Source: Acanthosoma haemorrhoidale
Lineage: Eukaryota > Arthropoda > Insecta > Hemiptera > Acanthosomatidae
Length of the DNA: 64,000 nucleotides
Direction: 5' to 3'
Assembly (NCBI GenBank): GCA_930367205.1
Contig: OV884011.1
Span: 139,435,937 to 139,499,936 of the forward strand
Below the pieces are notes generated by a model that was given only the letters and a program-made list of their open reading frames with translations, did no database searches and had not been told where the DNA came from. Within the stretch, counting starts at the first letter, position 1. Each line of letters begins with the position of its first letter. Positions 20,479 to 31,834 of this stretch are shown here, one piece after another. Position numbers and translations under genes: made by a program.

Positions 20479-22853
20479 TAGATTATAAAATTAAAATTAG
20501 CCCTAGAAAGAATATGGAGTAAAAATTTGTAAAATATGCGAAATGTAATATGAGAAAACTTCAAAAACAAACTCTATAAGATTATGCTAAAATTTTCTTA
20601 AGTATAAAACTTTTGCTAAGTAAGCTATAATGGAGGGTTTAGTTCTTTTGAATTATTTATATTTTATTTAAACACCTAGGGCACCATTAATTTCTGACAA
20701 CTACAGATTTTAACTGTGTAAAGTTGTTTTCATAAAATAATGCTCCTTTCAATGACGGATTGTATTTGAAAATGTTTTTTTTTGGAAATAAATGTCAAGA
20801 TTGATCTGTGATCCTCCTGATGAAAATAGTTTTATATCATCCTAATCTGAATTGAACCCTCTTTTAAACGTATTCTACCATTAGTTTTGTGTTCTCTTTA
20901 CTCAGGTAACCACGGTCAAATATTTAATTTTCTGCATAATTTATTCATATGAGATTTCGAGACTTATTACTTTGTTGCTGCTGCAATGTTAATTGGTTAG
21001 TATGTAATATATTTAATATATTTAAAGTAAAAGAGACTAAATTCACCTAGTAATGGCTTAACAAAAAAAACCAGCTAAATATTTCTAATACCCACAATTT
21101 AAATATTATGTAATAACCAACATAAATTCGAAAAAAACATTATGTGTGATTGATCATCCTGTGCCAAATAATTGGTTACTTGTTTGTTGTTTCATACCAG
21201 TAAGTAATCTCCCGTCCATTTCCCAACATAAAAAACTTCATTAGTGTTTGTTCTGTTTTATTAATAATTCCTTTACTTAATTTAATGTTATATGAAATGT
21301 TTGTAAAAAGGTATTAGAAATCATAATGAATCTATCGATCCGTAAAACAAAACAACCAAATAGCTGTGCAATAAACCTGAAGATTTATTATAAAACAAAA
21401 ATTGGCTAATTACTCCAATTTCAAGAATATGCAATCTAGATCAAAAATGAATGTATAAATTGCATAATGGAAAAAATTGTATTCAATCTAAAATTCAATG
21501 CAAAAGGTAAGCAGGGCACAGTTTCATTTAACATATACGGTTGTGCAATTAGACTTAGTTAGCAAACATTATTTACAAGTCAAATTATGCTTATTCTAAA
21601 GAGATTAATCATCTAAGTTGCGTTCTAAGCAAACTTGAATTTCGCTGTGAACCGGGAAGGCCGATTGCTACCGTTTAACCTAGATAAGGGTGGGGATATA
21701 TACCACTTCACTGTAGTCTGCCTTGTCCTGTTTGAAATGAGAAAAAATATTTCTGGGTCAATGAGATAGCTAGTAGTTCTTTTTTTTAGTATCCGGGATT
21801 CTTACAAATTGTACATGTATGTTGTAGTGTAAATAGGCGATCAATTGTAAAGAGGTTTTTTTTTTTTTAAATCTGAACCCTTTTATTTTCACATATTGTG
21901 AATTTCCCTTCCCCACCCGTAAAAATGACATTGAATATCAAGATTCCAATTTAGTTTTGAAGATTGCTTAAACGATACTGAAAGAAATTATTTCTGCATT
22001 GAATGGACTCCCAAAGTATGCTTTAAGCAGCCAACAGCAAGGAGAGATGACCAACTTATGCCATTTTTCTTATTGTCTTACACTTTCAAGGCCCAGATGA
22101 GAAATCCGTTTTTGAGTCTTTTTTTTTAATCAGATGCTTTAAGACGTTTGTCCATCGGTTTATCTTGGTATTTGTGAATATGCTGATCATGTTAAATACA
22201 GGGAATTTCACATGGAGGTTTATATGACCGACATGAAAGGCATGACCGTATCCTTAAGCATGAGTAAAAGTCTTTAGTTGGTGTTAAAAAATCTAAAATC
22301 GTTTTATTCGACAATTTTTTGACATCTTTTATCATGGTATGAATTTAAGACATTAGAATAAATGGTTAGTTAATGTTGTAAAATCAACAACTGCTACGTC
22401 CACAATAGCTTTCAGCCCCAAGGTTTTAGTAAAGAGAAAATCAATGATAAAGATATAAGATAAGATAATATAAGATCCATGTGATAAAATAAAAGTTATT
22501 TAATTTTTTATTGTATAATATTTTTATTTGAGATTAATTATACACAGATGCATGAATCAACTGGTTATGTTTGGTAATGACTTAAGTTAAAGTTTCCTGC
22601 ACATATAGAAGAAAGAGGACTCTCAGTACTCGGTGTGTTTGAGTTAAAACTCTACTTGCCTGGTTGTCAACAGCTAATAGAAATATTGTAGTTTTATTTT
22701 GACCAAATAATTGATCCTAGCGACACTATAAATTAATATAAACATAGTATAAATTATACAATAAAATTTAAAAAATCAACTTAATTGGTCGGCAATAGAT
22801 GGTAGATGATGGTCGCGGATTTTGACAAATAATATTTTAGCCGTCACTCAACC

Positions 22854-23115
22854 TCAATGGAACAAATGCAAATACAGGAACTCATCAGTGGGATCGGAGT
22901 TCTCAAATACCTGTTTACAAGTGCGGTGACAAGAGCTCCCGACACATCCCCATTTGCTAATTAATGTGAATGACGAATTAGAAGGTATCTTTTTTAGAAC
23001 TTCACTTTGTGGTTCAATAAAGCGTTCCTTAGTTTTATCCAGTATGGCTTGAAGTTTCATTTCGCAGAATGTTCATCCGGTCATATGTTCATCTGAAGGG
23101 TAACACAACTTTTTA
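22854..23115 (-). pseudogene. Transib/RAG1-like transposase remnant with lost catalytic Asp
   Basis: The minus strand reads CYPSDEHMTG, a stop, then CEMKLQAILDKTKERF, and SKWGCVGSSCHRTCKQVF, ending NSDPTDEFLYLHLF. In Transib-like DDE transposases the block upstream of the first catalytic Asp reads approximately E-x-KLQALLDHT and the Asp sits in a SKWGCDGSSGHS-YKQ motif, related to the first catalytic Asp of RAG1. Here that Asp is Val and the HS-YKQ is altered. Only this one domain is left. Family assignment rests on recalled motifs. Confidence 0.6.
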
Positions 23116-26100
23116 GACTAAAATTCATCACAGGAGCAGAAATATTCTTCACTTCAAATCTTGTTAGATGTTTATTGAAATCAGTGCAAAATTGCAACTA
23201 AATTGTTTACATGCATCGAATCACCTTATCACAACAACAGCTTATGATTCATCGTTCTGAAATGTTTACGATAATTATTACCTTGAATTGTATTCTTATA
23301 GAGGGTTGTTATTGTCATGGGATCATCAATTAATTGATTCTTTGAATTGACTTTTGTCCACCTAGCTAGTACTGGGTGATGGGTGGTTTGGTTGGGGAGG
23401 CTTAAGTTTTCAGGATTGCGAAAGGTTTACCATAATTGATTACCACTGGTCTAGGGTATCTATCTGGAGCGAAACCCATGAAGGAACAGAGTCTTGGACA
23501 CGGGTCCTGTGGTAGGGTTTAAAAAAAAAGAGGTCTAGGGTATTAAATTACATATCACAACGTACTGAATAATTGTATACAATGTTGGGTGTTTAGCGAA
23601 CTATAATTACAAATGAACGTAAAATGAGATAATTACATTTTTATTGGAAAATTCATCTAAAAAAGATGTGAGCTACCATTGAATGGGTATGCCAAAAAAC
23701 AAAACAATTCAATAAAACCTAGGGAATCAATCAAATGGTAATAATTGATAAAACCATCGAATTCTTTAATTTTGTGCTGCTTGTTCACTTGATTAACATA
23801 CGACCGCTGTTACAAAACAACCAGACATGAAGGGAGTGTGACTTATTTACAGAGTAGATAGGATTGTTTCTCTTTGATTCATATCCTTTTCTTTTGAGAT
23901 CGGTGGCAAGTATTTGACGGAGATACGACTTAAGTCTACAGCCAACATACCTTATATTCTCTGTTACCGATATATCCGATGTGAGTAAATCCTACAGCCT
24001 GAGCCTGGGGGGGGGGTCGACTAGGCTCGCAGTGTGGCAAAAGGCTTTTCTGGGTCGATGGCTCTTGGGCACACATTCCTGAGTCATACCTCTGGGAACC
24101 TCATCACCTGTTACTGCTCTAGTAGGCAGAGTATTCAACCTCGAGGGTGACAGTATACAACCTGCAGGGAAACGACATGTGAAAAATGGCTTTCAACCCC
24201 TAGACTCCCGAGTCAGCATTTCCTTCCAGCTTACAAAACCGACTTTTTATTTATTTGTCAATAAATGGGCAATGGATCATATACATAATAAAGACACTTT
24301 ATCTATTCATAACGCAAATTTGTTTATGTTAAAATTATTATATTAGCGAGGAAAGAGACCAAGTTACCGTTGCGTGATGATCACTAGTTTATATCATAGT
24401 TTTACGAGTGCTACCTCTCCATCACAATTCAATAACTAAAAAAAAAATCATTGGTCTAACATATTTAGTTTGACAGTCATTTAGGGATTTGATGAGTTTT
24501 TCCAAACCAAAAAACATTGTTTTCATTCGAATGCCTGTCTGCCTGCTCTGGTCTTTGTGAATCCCCTGTTCAAGTTTGCAATTTGTAATTTACGTGGAGG
24601 TCGTATTTGATATAAGGAAGACATGAAAATGATATGCAATAACCATTAAACATAATTAATTGTCCTCAATTAAAGCTTTAAAAAAAAATCTATAATTTTG
24701 AGAGGAGTATTGAATTAAAGATCTCGATGTTCTGATTAACAGTGTAATTTGCATTTTGTCATTTTAAAACACTAATTACTGAAGTAATTAAACTGTATTT
24801 ATCACAGTTTCCTCATTTTCAACTCAAACAGTGACTTTTTATTTAGGCATAGTGGTAATTCCATTTATTAATCATTGGTTGAAAAAATAATAGCCTCCCT
24901 TGAAAAATAATGAATAATAAACTAATTTGTAATAAAAAAAATAATAGTTTTCTAAAATGACGGTATAAACATTGATTAGGGTATCAAATTACAGATCTCA
25001 ACGTCTTAATTAATTGTGTGTGTGGGTTTATGAACTATAATTATATAAATTCTTTAAAAATCTCATCAAAAGTGTTTTCGACATTATTAAAATTTTTATA
25101 AGGCATTTATTCAATCACTGTACTTAGTCTTGGGTGCTTAAAACAGCCTCCATTATCTAATTCATAGTGTTTTTCTTTTATTCCCAATCGGTCTTCCTTC
25201 ATTCATTTTCCAACCATTACCTACCATTCTTCCTTTTTTTCGTTATTAATAATATAGTTAGGTATATTTAACCTAATCGTGAAACCTGCTCTATTTTCTA
25301 ACCATTTCCTTTCCGCGCCATATATGCCTGGAGACTCTAATCAGATCGCACAAATTAATAAAAGTGCCGATTTGCACATTTTAGAAAACCTGATTCCTGT
25401 GTGGCTTTTTAAAACTTCAGCAGTTTCTTAATTTATTCTTTATCATCACTCAATACTTTGACAAATAAATCTTTGTCTATTTTCAAAATGATTAGAGTCA
25501 TGCAAAATATTTTTCACAGGTATCACAAGAATTTTGTGTTCCTCAGTTCACCATAAGCGATTGAGTTAGGGTGGTTTTGTGAAGATAGATGTTCAGACCA
25601 GAAATCGACGGTCATCCATCCAATGGCAAAACTGTGGATTGGACTGTCCTTAGCTTATTATAACGGGTAAAAAACCATTCTCTTTGCCATTTGTGTTATT
25701 CCTGTTTTCTAATTGACTTTATCAGGTTGTGGTGAGATGGGTTTAATTTGTATATCAATCACAAGCCCACTTTACCAAAACATCTAGTTTTCGCTATCAT
25801 TTATGTTTTTTGTCTGGAAACCCAAACAAACGTTATATCGAGACTTCTCAATATTAGACTACTAATTACATCATTTATTTAAAGAACGCACGGATTTTCC
25901 GAAAAATTGTCATACAGTTGTTAAAAAGCTTTGTATTTAGCTTCAAGTTCTTCGTTAAAATTACAGGACGCAAACGGACCCAATCCCGTTTACTAATTTG
26001 TTGTATGCAAAAATTCTAAAGCAATTTTTGCTCCGGTTTCTTACAGAGCAAGGTTATTTCACATGAAAGTTCTCCATTATGCTCCAGAGATGCTAGAAAT

Positions 26101-26780
26101 AAAATCAACATTATAAAAAATAATGGATGTTCAATTATCAATCAATTAGTCGTAATTAATACGTAAACATTTCCTATTATATTAAGTAGGGTGTCAAATT
26201 AAAAACTTAGACATTCAGATTAACAATATATGATTGTGGACTATTATTGCATAATTTCATAAAAACTGTCAATTGTTATTCGTTGTTTAATCACAATTGT
26301 TATTCTTAGAGGCTTGAATCTCTGTTCCATACACAGCAAAACAAACATAAATAACAAGAATTGCAAGTGATCTCATGAAAATGATATGAATACCACAGGA
26401 CGAATAAATAAGAAAGCAGAGGCATGAAAACTCATTTCAAAATTTATATAGATTCAGTTTCCTGGAAAGTATAATAAGCGGCATAACGTATGTGGACAAC
26501 TGAACCACAATGTACTTCGCCCTTGAGGTTGATAGCTTAAGAATATAATTTATCCTGTGTCCCATGAACAAAGGTTCTTCCAAGAAACAGAAACGATGGA
26601 AAATACCACTGTAAATCCTTTATCCCTACGTGGGAATTGAAATATACCGTCAACATCGTTATAGTAAAACTTAATTGACTTTTATCAAAAGGGAAATTTC
26701 TTAGAAGATACTTGATTCTGTCACTAGACGATCGCGTAGTGCAATCTGCCCTATTCGGCAATAAGCTAATTATAATAAAA
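23116..26780. other. AT-rich DNA, no gene; dispersed short motif
   Basis: No coding motif. A GC-richer 250-bp patch lies at 23995-24240, starting at a G9 run. The 88-codon minus frame at 26537-26803 matches nothing known. Contains the four-copy motif listed separately. Confidence 0.55.
23537..26252 (+). repeat. Four dispersed copies of a ~45-70 bp motif
   Basis: Copies at about 23537-23610, 24703-24755, 24978-25048 and 26187-26252 share GGGTATNAAATTA, then an ATCTCAACGT-like block, GATTAACA-type sequence and, in two, GAACTATAATTA. All are in the same orientation within 2.7 kb. No clear TIR or tail was found, so it could be a small MITE family or a decayed local duplication. Confidence 0.5.
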
Positions 26781-26784
26781 TTAT

Positions 26785-26857
26785 GAATGTGAAGATTTAT
26801 CACAATTACTTATTGCCCAAGAAGGCAGATTGTAATTTTATCACAATAAAGATGTTT
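26785..26857 (+). mobile_element. LINE 3' UTR end
   Basis: Matches the LINE 3' end: TTATCACAATTACTTATTGCC, GGCAGATTGTAATTTTATC and CACAATAAAG, like 47250-47330 and 62945-63015. Confidence 0.75.
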
Positions 26858-26867
26858 CTATATATAG

Positions 26868-27120
26868 ACAACAAACAATTGTAATCATTGACCTCATTCT
26901 TAAGATATTTGCTGTTTTATTTAGTTATATACCAATAAACAAGTCTCAGTGACCTCCCAAAGCCTCTGATTATTTCTCTCCTACGATATGAATGAGGAAA
27001 CTGAAGCTGGCAACGATTGCGAGGACTACAGACGCTCAGGGATTGTTTTATTGCAGACATTTTTTATACCGTATTTTCCATTTAATTAATTTACGACATA
27101 CCCCTGCTACTTTAGTCTTT
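26868..27120 (-). mobile_element. LINE 3' end, opposite orientation, decayed
   Basis: Minus-strand counterpart with AATGAGGTCAATGATTACAATTG (compare 18480-18520), CTACAGACGCTCAGG near 27030 and a faint match to the ORF2 tail at 27100-27120. It faces the LINE end at 26785-26857, the two meeting tail to tail over about 10 bp. Confidence 0.6.
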
Positions 27121-27128
27121 TGATATAT

Positions 27129-27735
27129 TGTAACATTCATGATATTTGAAGATGAAGATCATGACCCTCACATATGGTAAGGGCCATTTCTTTTCCCTAT
27201 ACTCCTAGGAGTGGGGATGAGCGGGAAACCAGTCTTAGCAAAACCGTCGAGAAGAACGCAGTTAGCAAGCTCCCGAATAGGCGGCTACCATACAGGAAGA
27301 GAGGAGAAGAACCAACAGCGAAAGTAACGTTGATTGGATTACAGGAAGATCATCGATTGGGTGATATTAATATTGTTTCTTATTATGGATCCATTAAAAG
27401 AAATTGAGCTCAAATTCATGTTTTTGTAATTAGTAGTAACTATCCTAATTTAAAAGGAATTGAATATTTTTTTATACTTTTGTCAATAATCTATGTTAAT
27501 TACAATGATTTGTTGTAACCATCTTATTTGAATATATTTCACAATTCCTAGTTTCTCAATTTATTAATAACCACACATTAGCCTTGAGATCGGGCGATTC
27601 AATCGGGATAAATTCCTATGTCAAAGACATAAAACAATTTGAATTAAAGATCTCATGACGGACCTGCCAAATTAGTTAAGTTAAATTGATCAAATAAAGT
27701 AAAAAGAGAAATGGTAAAAAATGAGGTAGGTTTCA
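27129..27735 (+). repeat. 5' LTR
   Basis: 607 bp, starts TGTAACATTC and ends GGTAGGTTTCA. The 77-codon frame at 27174-27407 lies inside it and its counterpart in the other LTR is broken, so it is not treated as a gene. Confidence 0.88.
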
Positions 27736-27736
27736 A

Positions 27737-27752
27737 TGGCCGCTCCGGGATT
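27737..27752 (+). promoter_or_regulatory. Putative primer binding site
   Basis: TGGCCGCTCCGGGATT one base after the LTR. Position and TGG start fit a PBS; I could not match it safely to a tRNA. Confidence 0.55.
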
Positions 27753-28050
27753 AACTTCAAAAATTCTAAAGAAACCAAAGGAATTGTGAGGTATTGCATG
27801 TTAGAATAATAACTAGAACTCACCACTAACAGCTTATATTTTCTCATAATTTTACATTTGTTACACATACACGAACACAAATATGTCCGGGTCAGATTCA
27901 GGTATACTACCCACACTTGGGTCAAACGCAGCCTCTAAAGGAGACTACCCCCCAGCCCCCGAACCCACGATAAATCATCCCAAGATGTTACAACTAATCC
28001 TTGCCCAATTAAACAGTCAATTTAACGGAATTAAAGAAAATAATAAAGAA

Positions 28051-28054
<4 letters not shown>

Positions 28055-28107
<53 letters not shown>

Positions 28108-28869
28108 CTAAGCTCTCAAACTTATAAAAAATAGGAATGTGGGAAAAATAAGGAAAATTATTTTTGGCTGGAAAGTGCCTTTCACTAAGGGGAGACCCCT
28201 ATTTGAAGGATGTATGAGAAGGATATGGGGTGTGGAATGCCTAGAAAGGCGGATGGAGTCAGGAAGGTAGTGAGAGTCTACCAAGGATTAAGCCTAGGGG
28301 TGCCTAGGCGATGGTTTGTTGTAGGCCAGGCGAAGCCTGGCCGGCCGCCCCGCCAGGGGCCTGAGTGAGTCGGCCTAATCGGCCGGAAGATCAACCCTGC
28401 TTACACAGGTAGATGGGGTAATGTGGCGTCGGTTGAGTCGGGCGGGAGATCGGCCTCGATCTCTCGGCTGGGTGTAGGTCCGTCAGTCCTCTGGTTCTAT
28501 GATGTCTTTCATTCGCCAAGCTTCGGTGGTCCAGCAGTGCTTCCATCTGACGGGCATTGGTGGTGGCTGAAGGTCGGAGAATAGTGGGTTGTGGCTATGT
28601 CTTAGGGAGTCAAAAAATTTGATGTGCCTTCTCTTGATAAAATCTTGGATAGTGAGCACTTCGAATTTTTTGTGGATTTCGTCGGCCTTCATTTGGTCGA
28701 AAGGGGTGTGTTTGAGGGAGGTGCGGAGAACTCTATTCTGAAATTGCTGGAGCTTTAGGAGAGTGTTGGGAGTCAAATACTTGTAGAGAGGGGTTCCATA
28801 CATCAATGCAGGTCTTAGGACGCTCTGGTATATCAGCAGCTTGAGGCGTACTGATAGAGCCGGGCTGTG
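28055..28869 (-). mobile_element. 5'-truncated poly(A) LINE inserted in the gag-like ORF
   Basis: Opens on the plus strand with an uninterrupted run of about 53 T (a poly(A) tail on the minus strand) and is bounded by perfect 10-bp duplications AAAGAACAAA (28045-28054 and 28870-28879). The element is a GC-richer 3' UTR (28130-28480) plus the end of an RT ORF. The long pure tail indicates a young insertion by target-primed reverse transcription. Confidence 0.95.
28483..28866 (-). pseudogene. LINE ORF2 C-terminal part, second family
   Basis: About 127 codons open to the stop at 28483. The segment LRPALMYGTPLYKYLTPNTL and LQQFQNRVLRTSLKHTPF is the conserved region after the RT thumb in Jockey-like LINEs (compare LKPIWTYGIELWGTA in the 59.4-kb LINE). 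It differs clearly from that family and has a poly(A) tail, which the other lacks. The catalytic core was lost by 5' truncation. Confidence 0.85.
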
Positions 28870-29874
28870 AAAGAACAAAAAGAGTTGAGTGGGAAGTTTG
28901 ATCAACTAAGGGAAGAAATAAAATCGGGAAGATCGGCTAAATTCGAACAATGTTACACGGATGTAAACGATAAATTAGATAGACAATTACGAATTTGTGA
29001 GGAGAGAACACTCCAAGGAAATAATAATGTAAATTCAAAATTAAAAGAAGAAACCATTCTATTGAAAAATACGTCAGATTATGAAAAAACAAATTTAACA
29101 AAGTCAGAACTAGTTGATGTTGATAGTCAGACAGATCTTAGCTTATATTCAATTAAGGATAATGAAGAGAAAATGACTTCATTGGAATATGAACAGAAGA
29201 TTGCAGATAACAATGATGAGTGTACCTCATGTCAACATGATCTAATAAAGCTTGACTATAAGAATGATATGAGTTTGTTGGAAAATAAATTTTCAGAGTT
29301 AGAAGATACAGCGAATATTAAGAAAGGAGAAGTGATTTCATTGCAAGATCAAATTACAGAGCATCAGCAGACAACCAGCGATAACGTGAGAAAATTAAAA
29401 ACAATTCAAAATAAAGTTTTGGATATGAAGAAATTGGAATCTCAAATTCCAACTCATCTTGATGACATTCCTTTTTGCGTGTTTGATTTGAACAACATTA
29501 AAATTAATGAATGGAAGGAATTTAAAAATAATTACAGGGATGTTTTTTGTTCGATACAATATGACTTCAAAAAAATAAAAAAAATTATAGTTTTCTTTTA
29601 TTATTTTCATTATTAAATGAAAATAATACTGATCGGATGACACAAACTTTCGAAAGTTTATACAAACAAAAACAAAACTATTATTAGAAATATTGACCCT
29701 AGTAAAGTCTATGGAATTATCGGCAAGTGAAGCTTTTGATTTCATTATCACTTAATCTATAAAACAGATCGTAAATATTCCTTGAATGCTTAAGTCCATT
29801 TAATTGATTGATTTAATATTATTTTATACGCGACAACGACGTCCCTATCTTTTCACTCAGGTAAAATATTCAAA

Positions 29875-29875
<1 letters not shown>

Positions 29876-29907
<32 letters not shown>
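29876..29907. repeat. (AC)n microsatellite
   Basis: About 15 uninterrupted AC units inside the 3' non-coding part of the LTR element. Confidence 0.95.
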
Positions 29908-29908
<1 letters not shown>

Positions 29909-30313
29909 CATTTTTTCTCTATTGTTACTAATTACCAGTAGAATTGTCTATTATTTTAATTAAAAACCAATATGTATTACTAATCACACTCAACCGTATT
30001 TTCCTCTCACTCAACAAATGTTTTCCAAATCGCGTTATATTCCATAAAACAATGTACCTTCGAACTAATCCATACTAATTACCATAATAATTTAGTTAAA
30101 AAAAAAATTTTTTTTACAAACAACTTGTACGCTCTTCAAGCAATTTAAAACCTTGCAAAATTTGAACAATTATTATTATAAACTTTGTAAAATTTCAACA
30201 ACCGTTATAAACAACCAATTCAACAAATCGAACGCAGCAACAAAATATTTGTGGATCCACATAAAAAAAAAAATTTTCATCAAAATTTTTTTTTATTTAT
30301 AAGGGAAGGCAAT

Positions 30314-30923
30314 TGTAACATTCCTGATATTTGAGGATGAAGATCATGACCCTCAAATATGGTAAGGGTCATTTTTTCCCCTTATACTCCTAGGAGTGGG
30401 GATGAGCGGGAAGCCAGTCTTAGCAAAACCGTCGAGAAGAACGCAGTTAGCAAGCTCCCGAATATGCGGCTACCATACAGGAAGAGAGGAGAAGAACCAA
30501 CAGCAGAAAGTAACGTTGATTGGATTACAGGAAGATCATCGATTGGGTGATATTTATATTGTTTCTTATTATGGATCCATTAAAAGGAATTGAGCTCAAA
30601 TTCATGTTTTTGTAATTAGTAGTAACTATCCTAATTTAAAAGGAATTGAATATTTTTTTATACTTTTTGTCAGTACTCTATGTTAATTATAATGATTTGT
30701 TATAACCATCTTATTTGAATATATTTCACAATTCCTAGTTTCTCAATTTATTAATAACCACAACATTAGCCTTGGGATCGGGCGATTCAATCGGGATAAA
30801 TTCCTATGTCAAAGACATAAAACAATTTGAATTAAAGATCTCATGACGGACCTGCCAAATTAGTTAAGTTAAATTGATCAAATAAAGTAAAAAGAGAAAT
30901 GGTAAAAAATGAGGTAGGTTTCA
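30314..30923 (+). repeat. 3' LTR
   Basis: 610 bp, about 15-20 differences from 27129-27735, including single-base indels. Confidence 0.88.
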
Positions 30924-30927
30924 ATAT

Positions 30928-31515
30928 ATAAGAATTATAGGGATATATGGAGTAGTGTAATTAATGACTGCAAGGGGATTAGGGTGATTGGATTAGTTAT
31001 CATGGAGTTATATTGGAGTAGCTCATCTACCAGGAACTCTACAAAACGTTAATTCACTAAATATGGATGGAATGTAAGGGTATTTGCTATTTATGGCCAT
31101 GTATTATTTCTTTTTAGTCAGAAGTATTTATTAATTTTTACTAGTGTACTTTTTATTAATGTACAGTCGTGAACTTCAACAAAGAACTATCGTATACTCA
31201 GTAATTAGAGATATAGAATTTGCTTTAATTATTCATCATCTTTTGCTTGCAGCCATCGCACCTCTCATCGCGGCAGTGCTGCTAATACACCCTTACCAGT
31301 TTTAGGTGCCCAACGCTTCTTGTGCTGTGGATGAATCCCATTAACATTTATTAGGGTGGTTCATCTTGTTTTCTTGTTATCTAAACTAGATCCAGGTAAG
31401 CAGTGTTTTACTACATCAGTTTTGTTTAGCAAGAACTTTATTGATCTTACCAAAATGTTACCTCTCAACAGTCAGCGTAAAACAAATAGTTATGACTGGA
31501 TATATATATATATAT
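30928..31515. other. No gene seen
   Basis: AT-rich; the 62-codon minus frame at 31458-31646 lies mostly in the next LTR and is not credible. Ends in a TA run (31501-31515) that borders the next LTR. Confidence 0.6.
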
Positions 31516-31695
31516 GTTATGGCTAGTGGCAAGACATTGTTAAGGCTAATACCACAGGGCCTAGTGTAAACAAAGCCTGAGTATTGATATAGGATGAGAA
31601 CAGAATAAAGCCAGTTAACAATAGAACCTGTGTGCATTATTATCATCCATATTCTCTCTTTTTCTTGGATCGTCTACAGCCGGGAGACGATAACT
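31516..31695 (+). repeat. 5' LTR of the truncated gypsy element
   Basis: About 180 bp, contains AATAAA at 31603-31608. The start is inferred from the TA flank and from similarity of ends to AGTTAA...TTAACT; no second copy is available to confirm it. Confidence 0.6.
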
Positions 31696-31711
31696 GGTGC
31701 CGAAATCTAGG
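31695..31711 (+). promoter_or_regulatory. Primer binding site
   Basis: TGGTGCCGAAATCTAGG, sharing its first 11 bases with the site of the complete element. Confidence 0.7.
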
Positions 31712-31834
31712 AGCTAACGAGTGTTAAGATAAAACGATACGTGAGGCAAATAATTATTTTTCGCTTTTGCTTTACTTTCTGCTTCTTAATCTCTATCCGT
31801 TTTTTTTTTTTTGTCATCCTTTTAATCAGGGAAA

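Larger units (their letters stand above)
19366..22850. other. AT-rich DNA, no gene
   Basis: Includes a 66-codon plus frame at 19531-19731 (hydrophobic, TTT/TTA rich, probably chance), a CT microsatellite, one A-tailed dispersed repeat and a short minus-strand LINE 3' UTR scrap near 20227-20265 (CTCATTCATACCATGTTAACAAT). Nothing else recognised. Confidence 0.55.
27883..29616 (+). pseudogene. Coiled-coil, gag-position protein interrupted by a LINE
   Basis: The ORF starts at ATG 27883 with a Pro-rich N-terminus, runs to the target duplication at 28045-28054, and resumes in the same frame at 28870 to the TAA at 29614. Taking out 28055-28869 and one duplicated 10-mer would leave about 300 codons with no stop. 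The sequence is rich in Lys, Glu, Asn and Leu with heptad-like spacing (for example KFDQLREEIKSG and SKLKEETILLKN), suggesting a long coiled coil. No zinc knuckle is seen; a WKEFKNNYRDVF segment near the end resembles the aromatic/basic start of gag capsid domains, but weakly. The last 15 residues (KKIKKIIVFFYYFHY) look like a frame run-off. Confidence 0.7.
27129..30923 (+). mobile_element. LTR retrotransposon with a single gag-position ORF, split by a LINE
   Basis: Direct LTRs 27129-27735 and 30314-30923 (TG...CA, about 3 percent different by eye) are flanked by ATAT (27125-27128 and 30924-30927). A primer-site-like TGGCCGCTCCGGGATT follows the first LTR after one base, and a purine run (AAGGGAAGGC, 30301-30310) precedes the second. 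Without the inserted LINE the interior is about 1.76 kb and holds one ORF of about 300 codons; no RT or integrase motif is present. It is therefore probably non-autonomous, needing enzymes from another LTR element. Confidence 0.85.

Noticed and set aside
27174..27407. 77-codon frame as a small gene
   Set aside because: It lies wholly inside an LTR, and the other LTR has indels that break the same frame.
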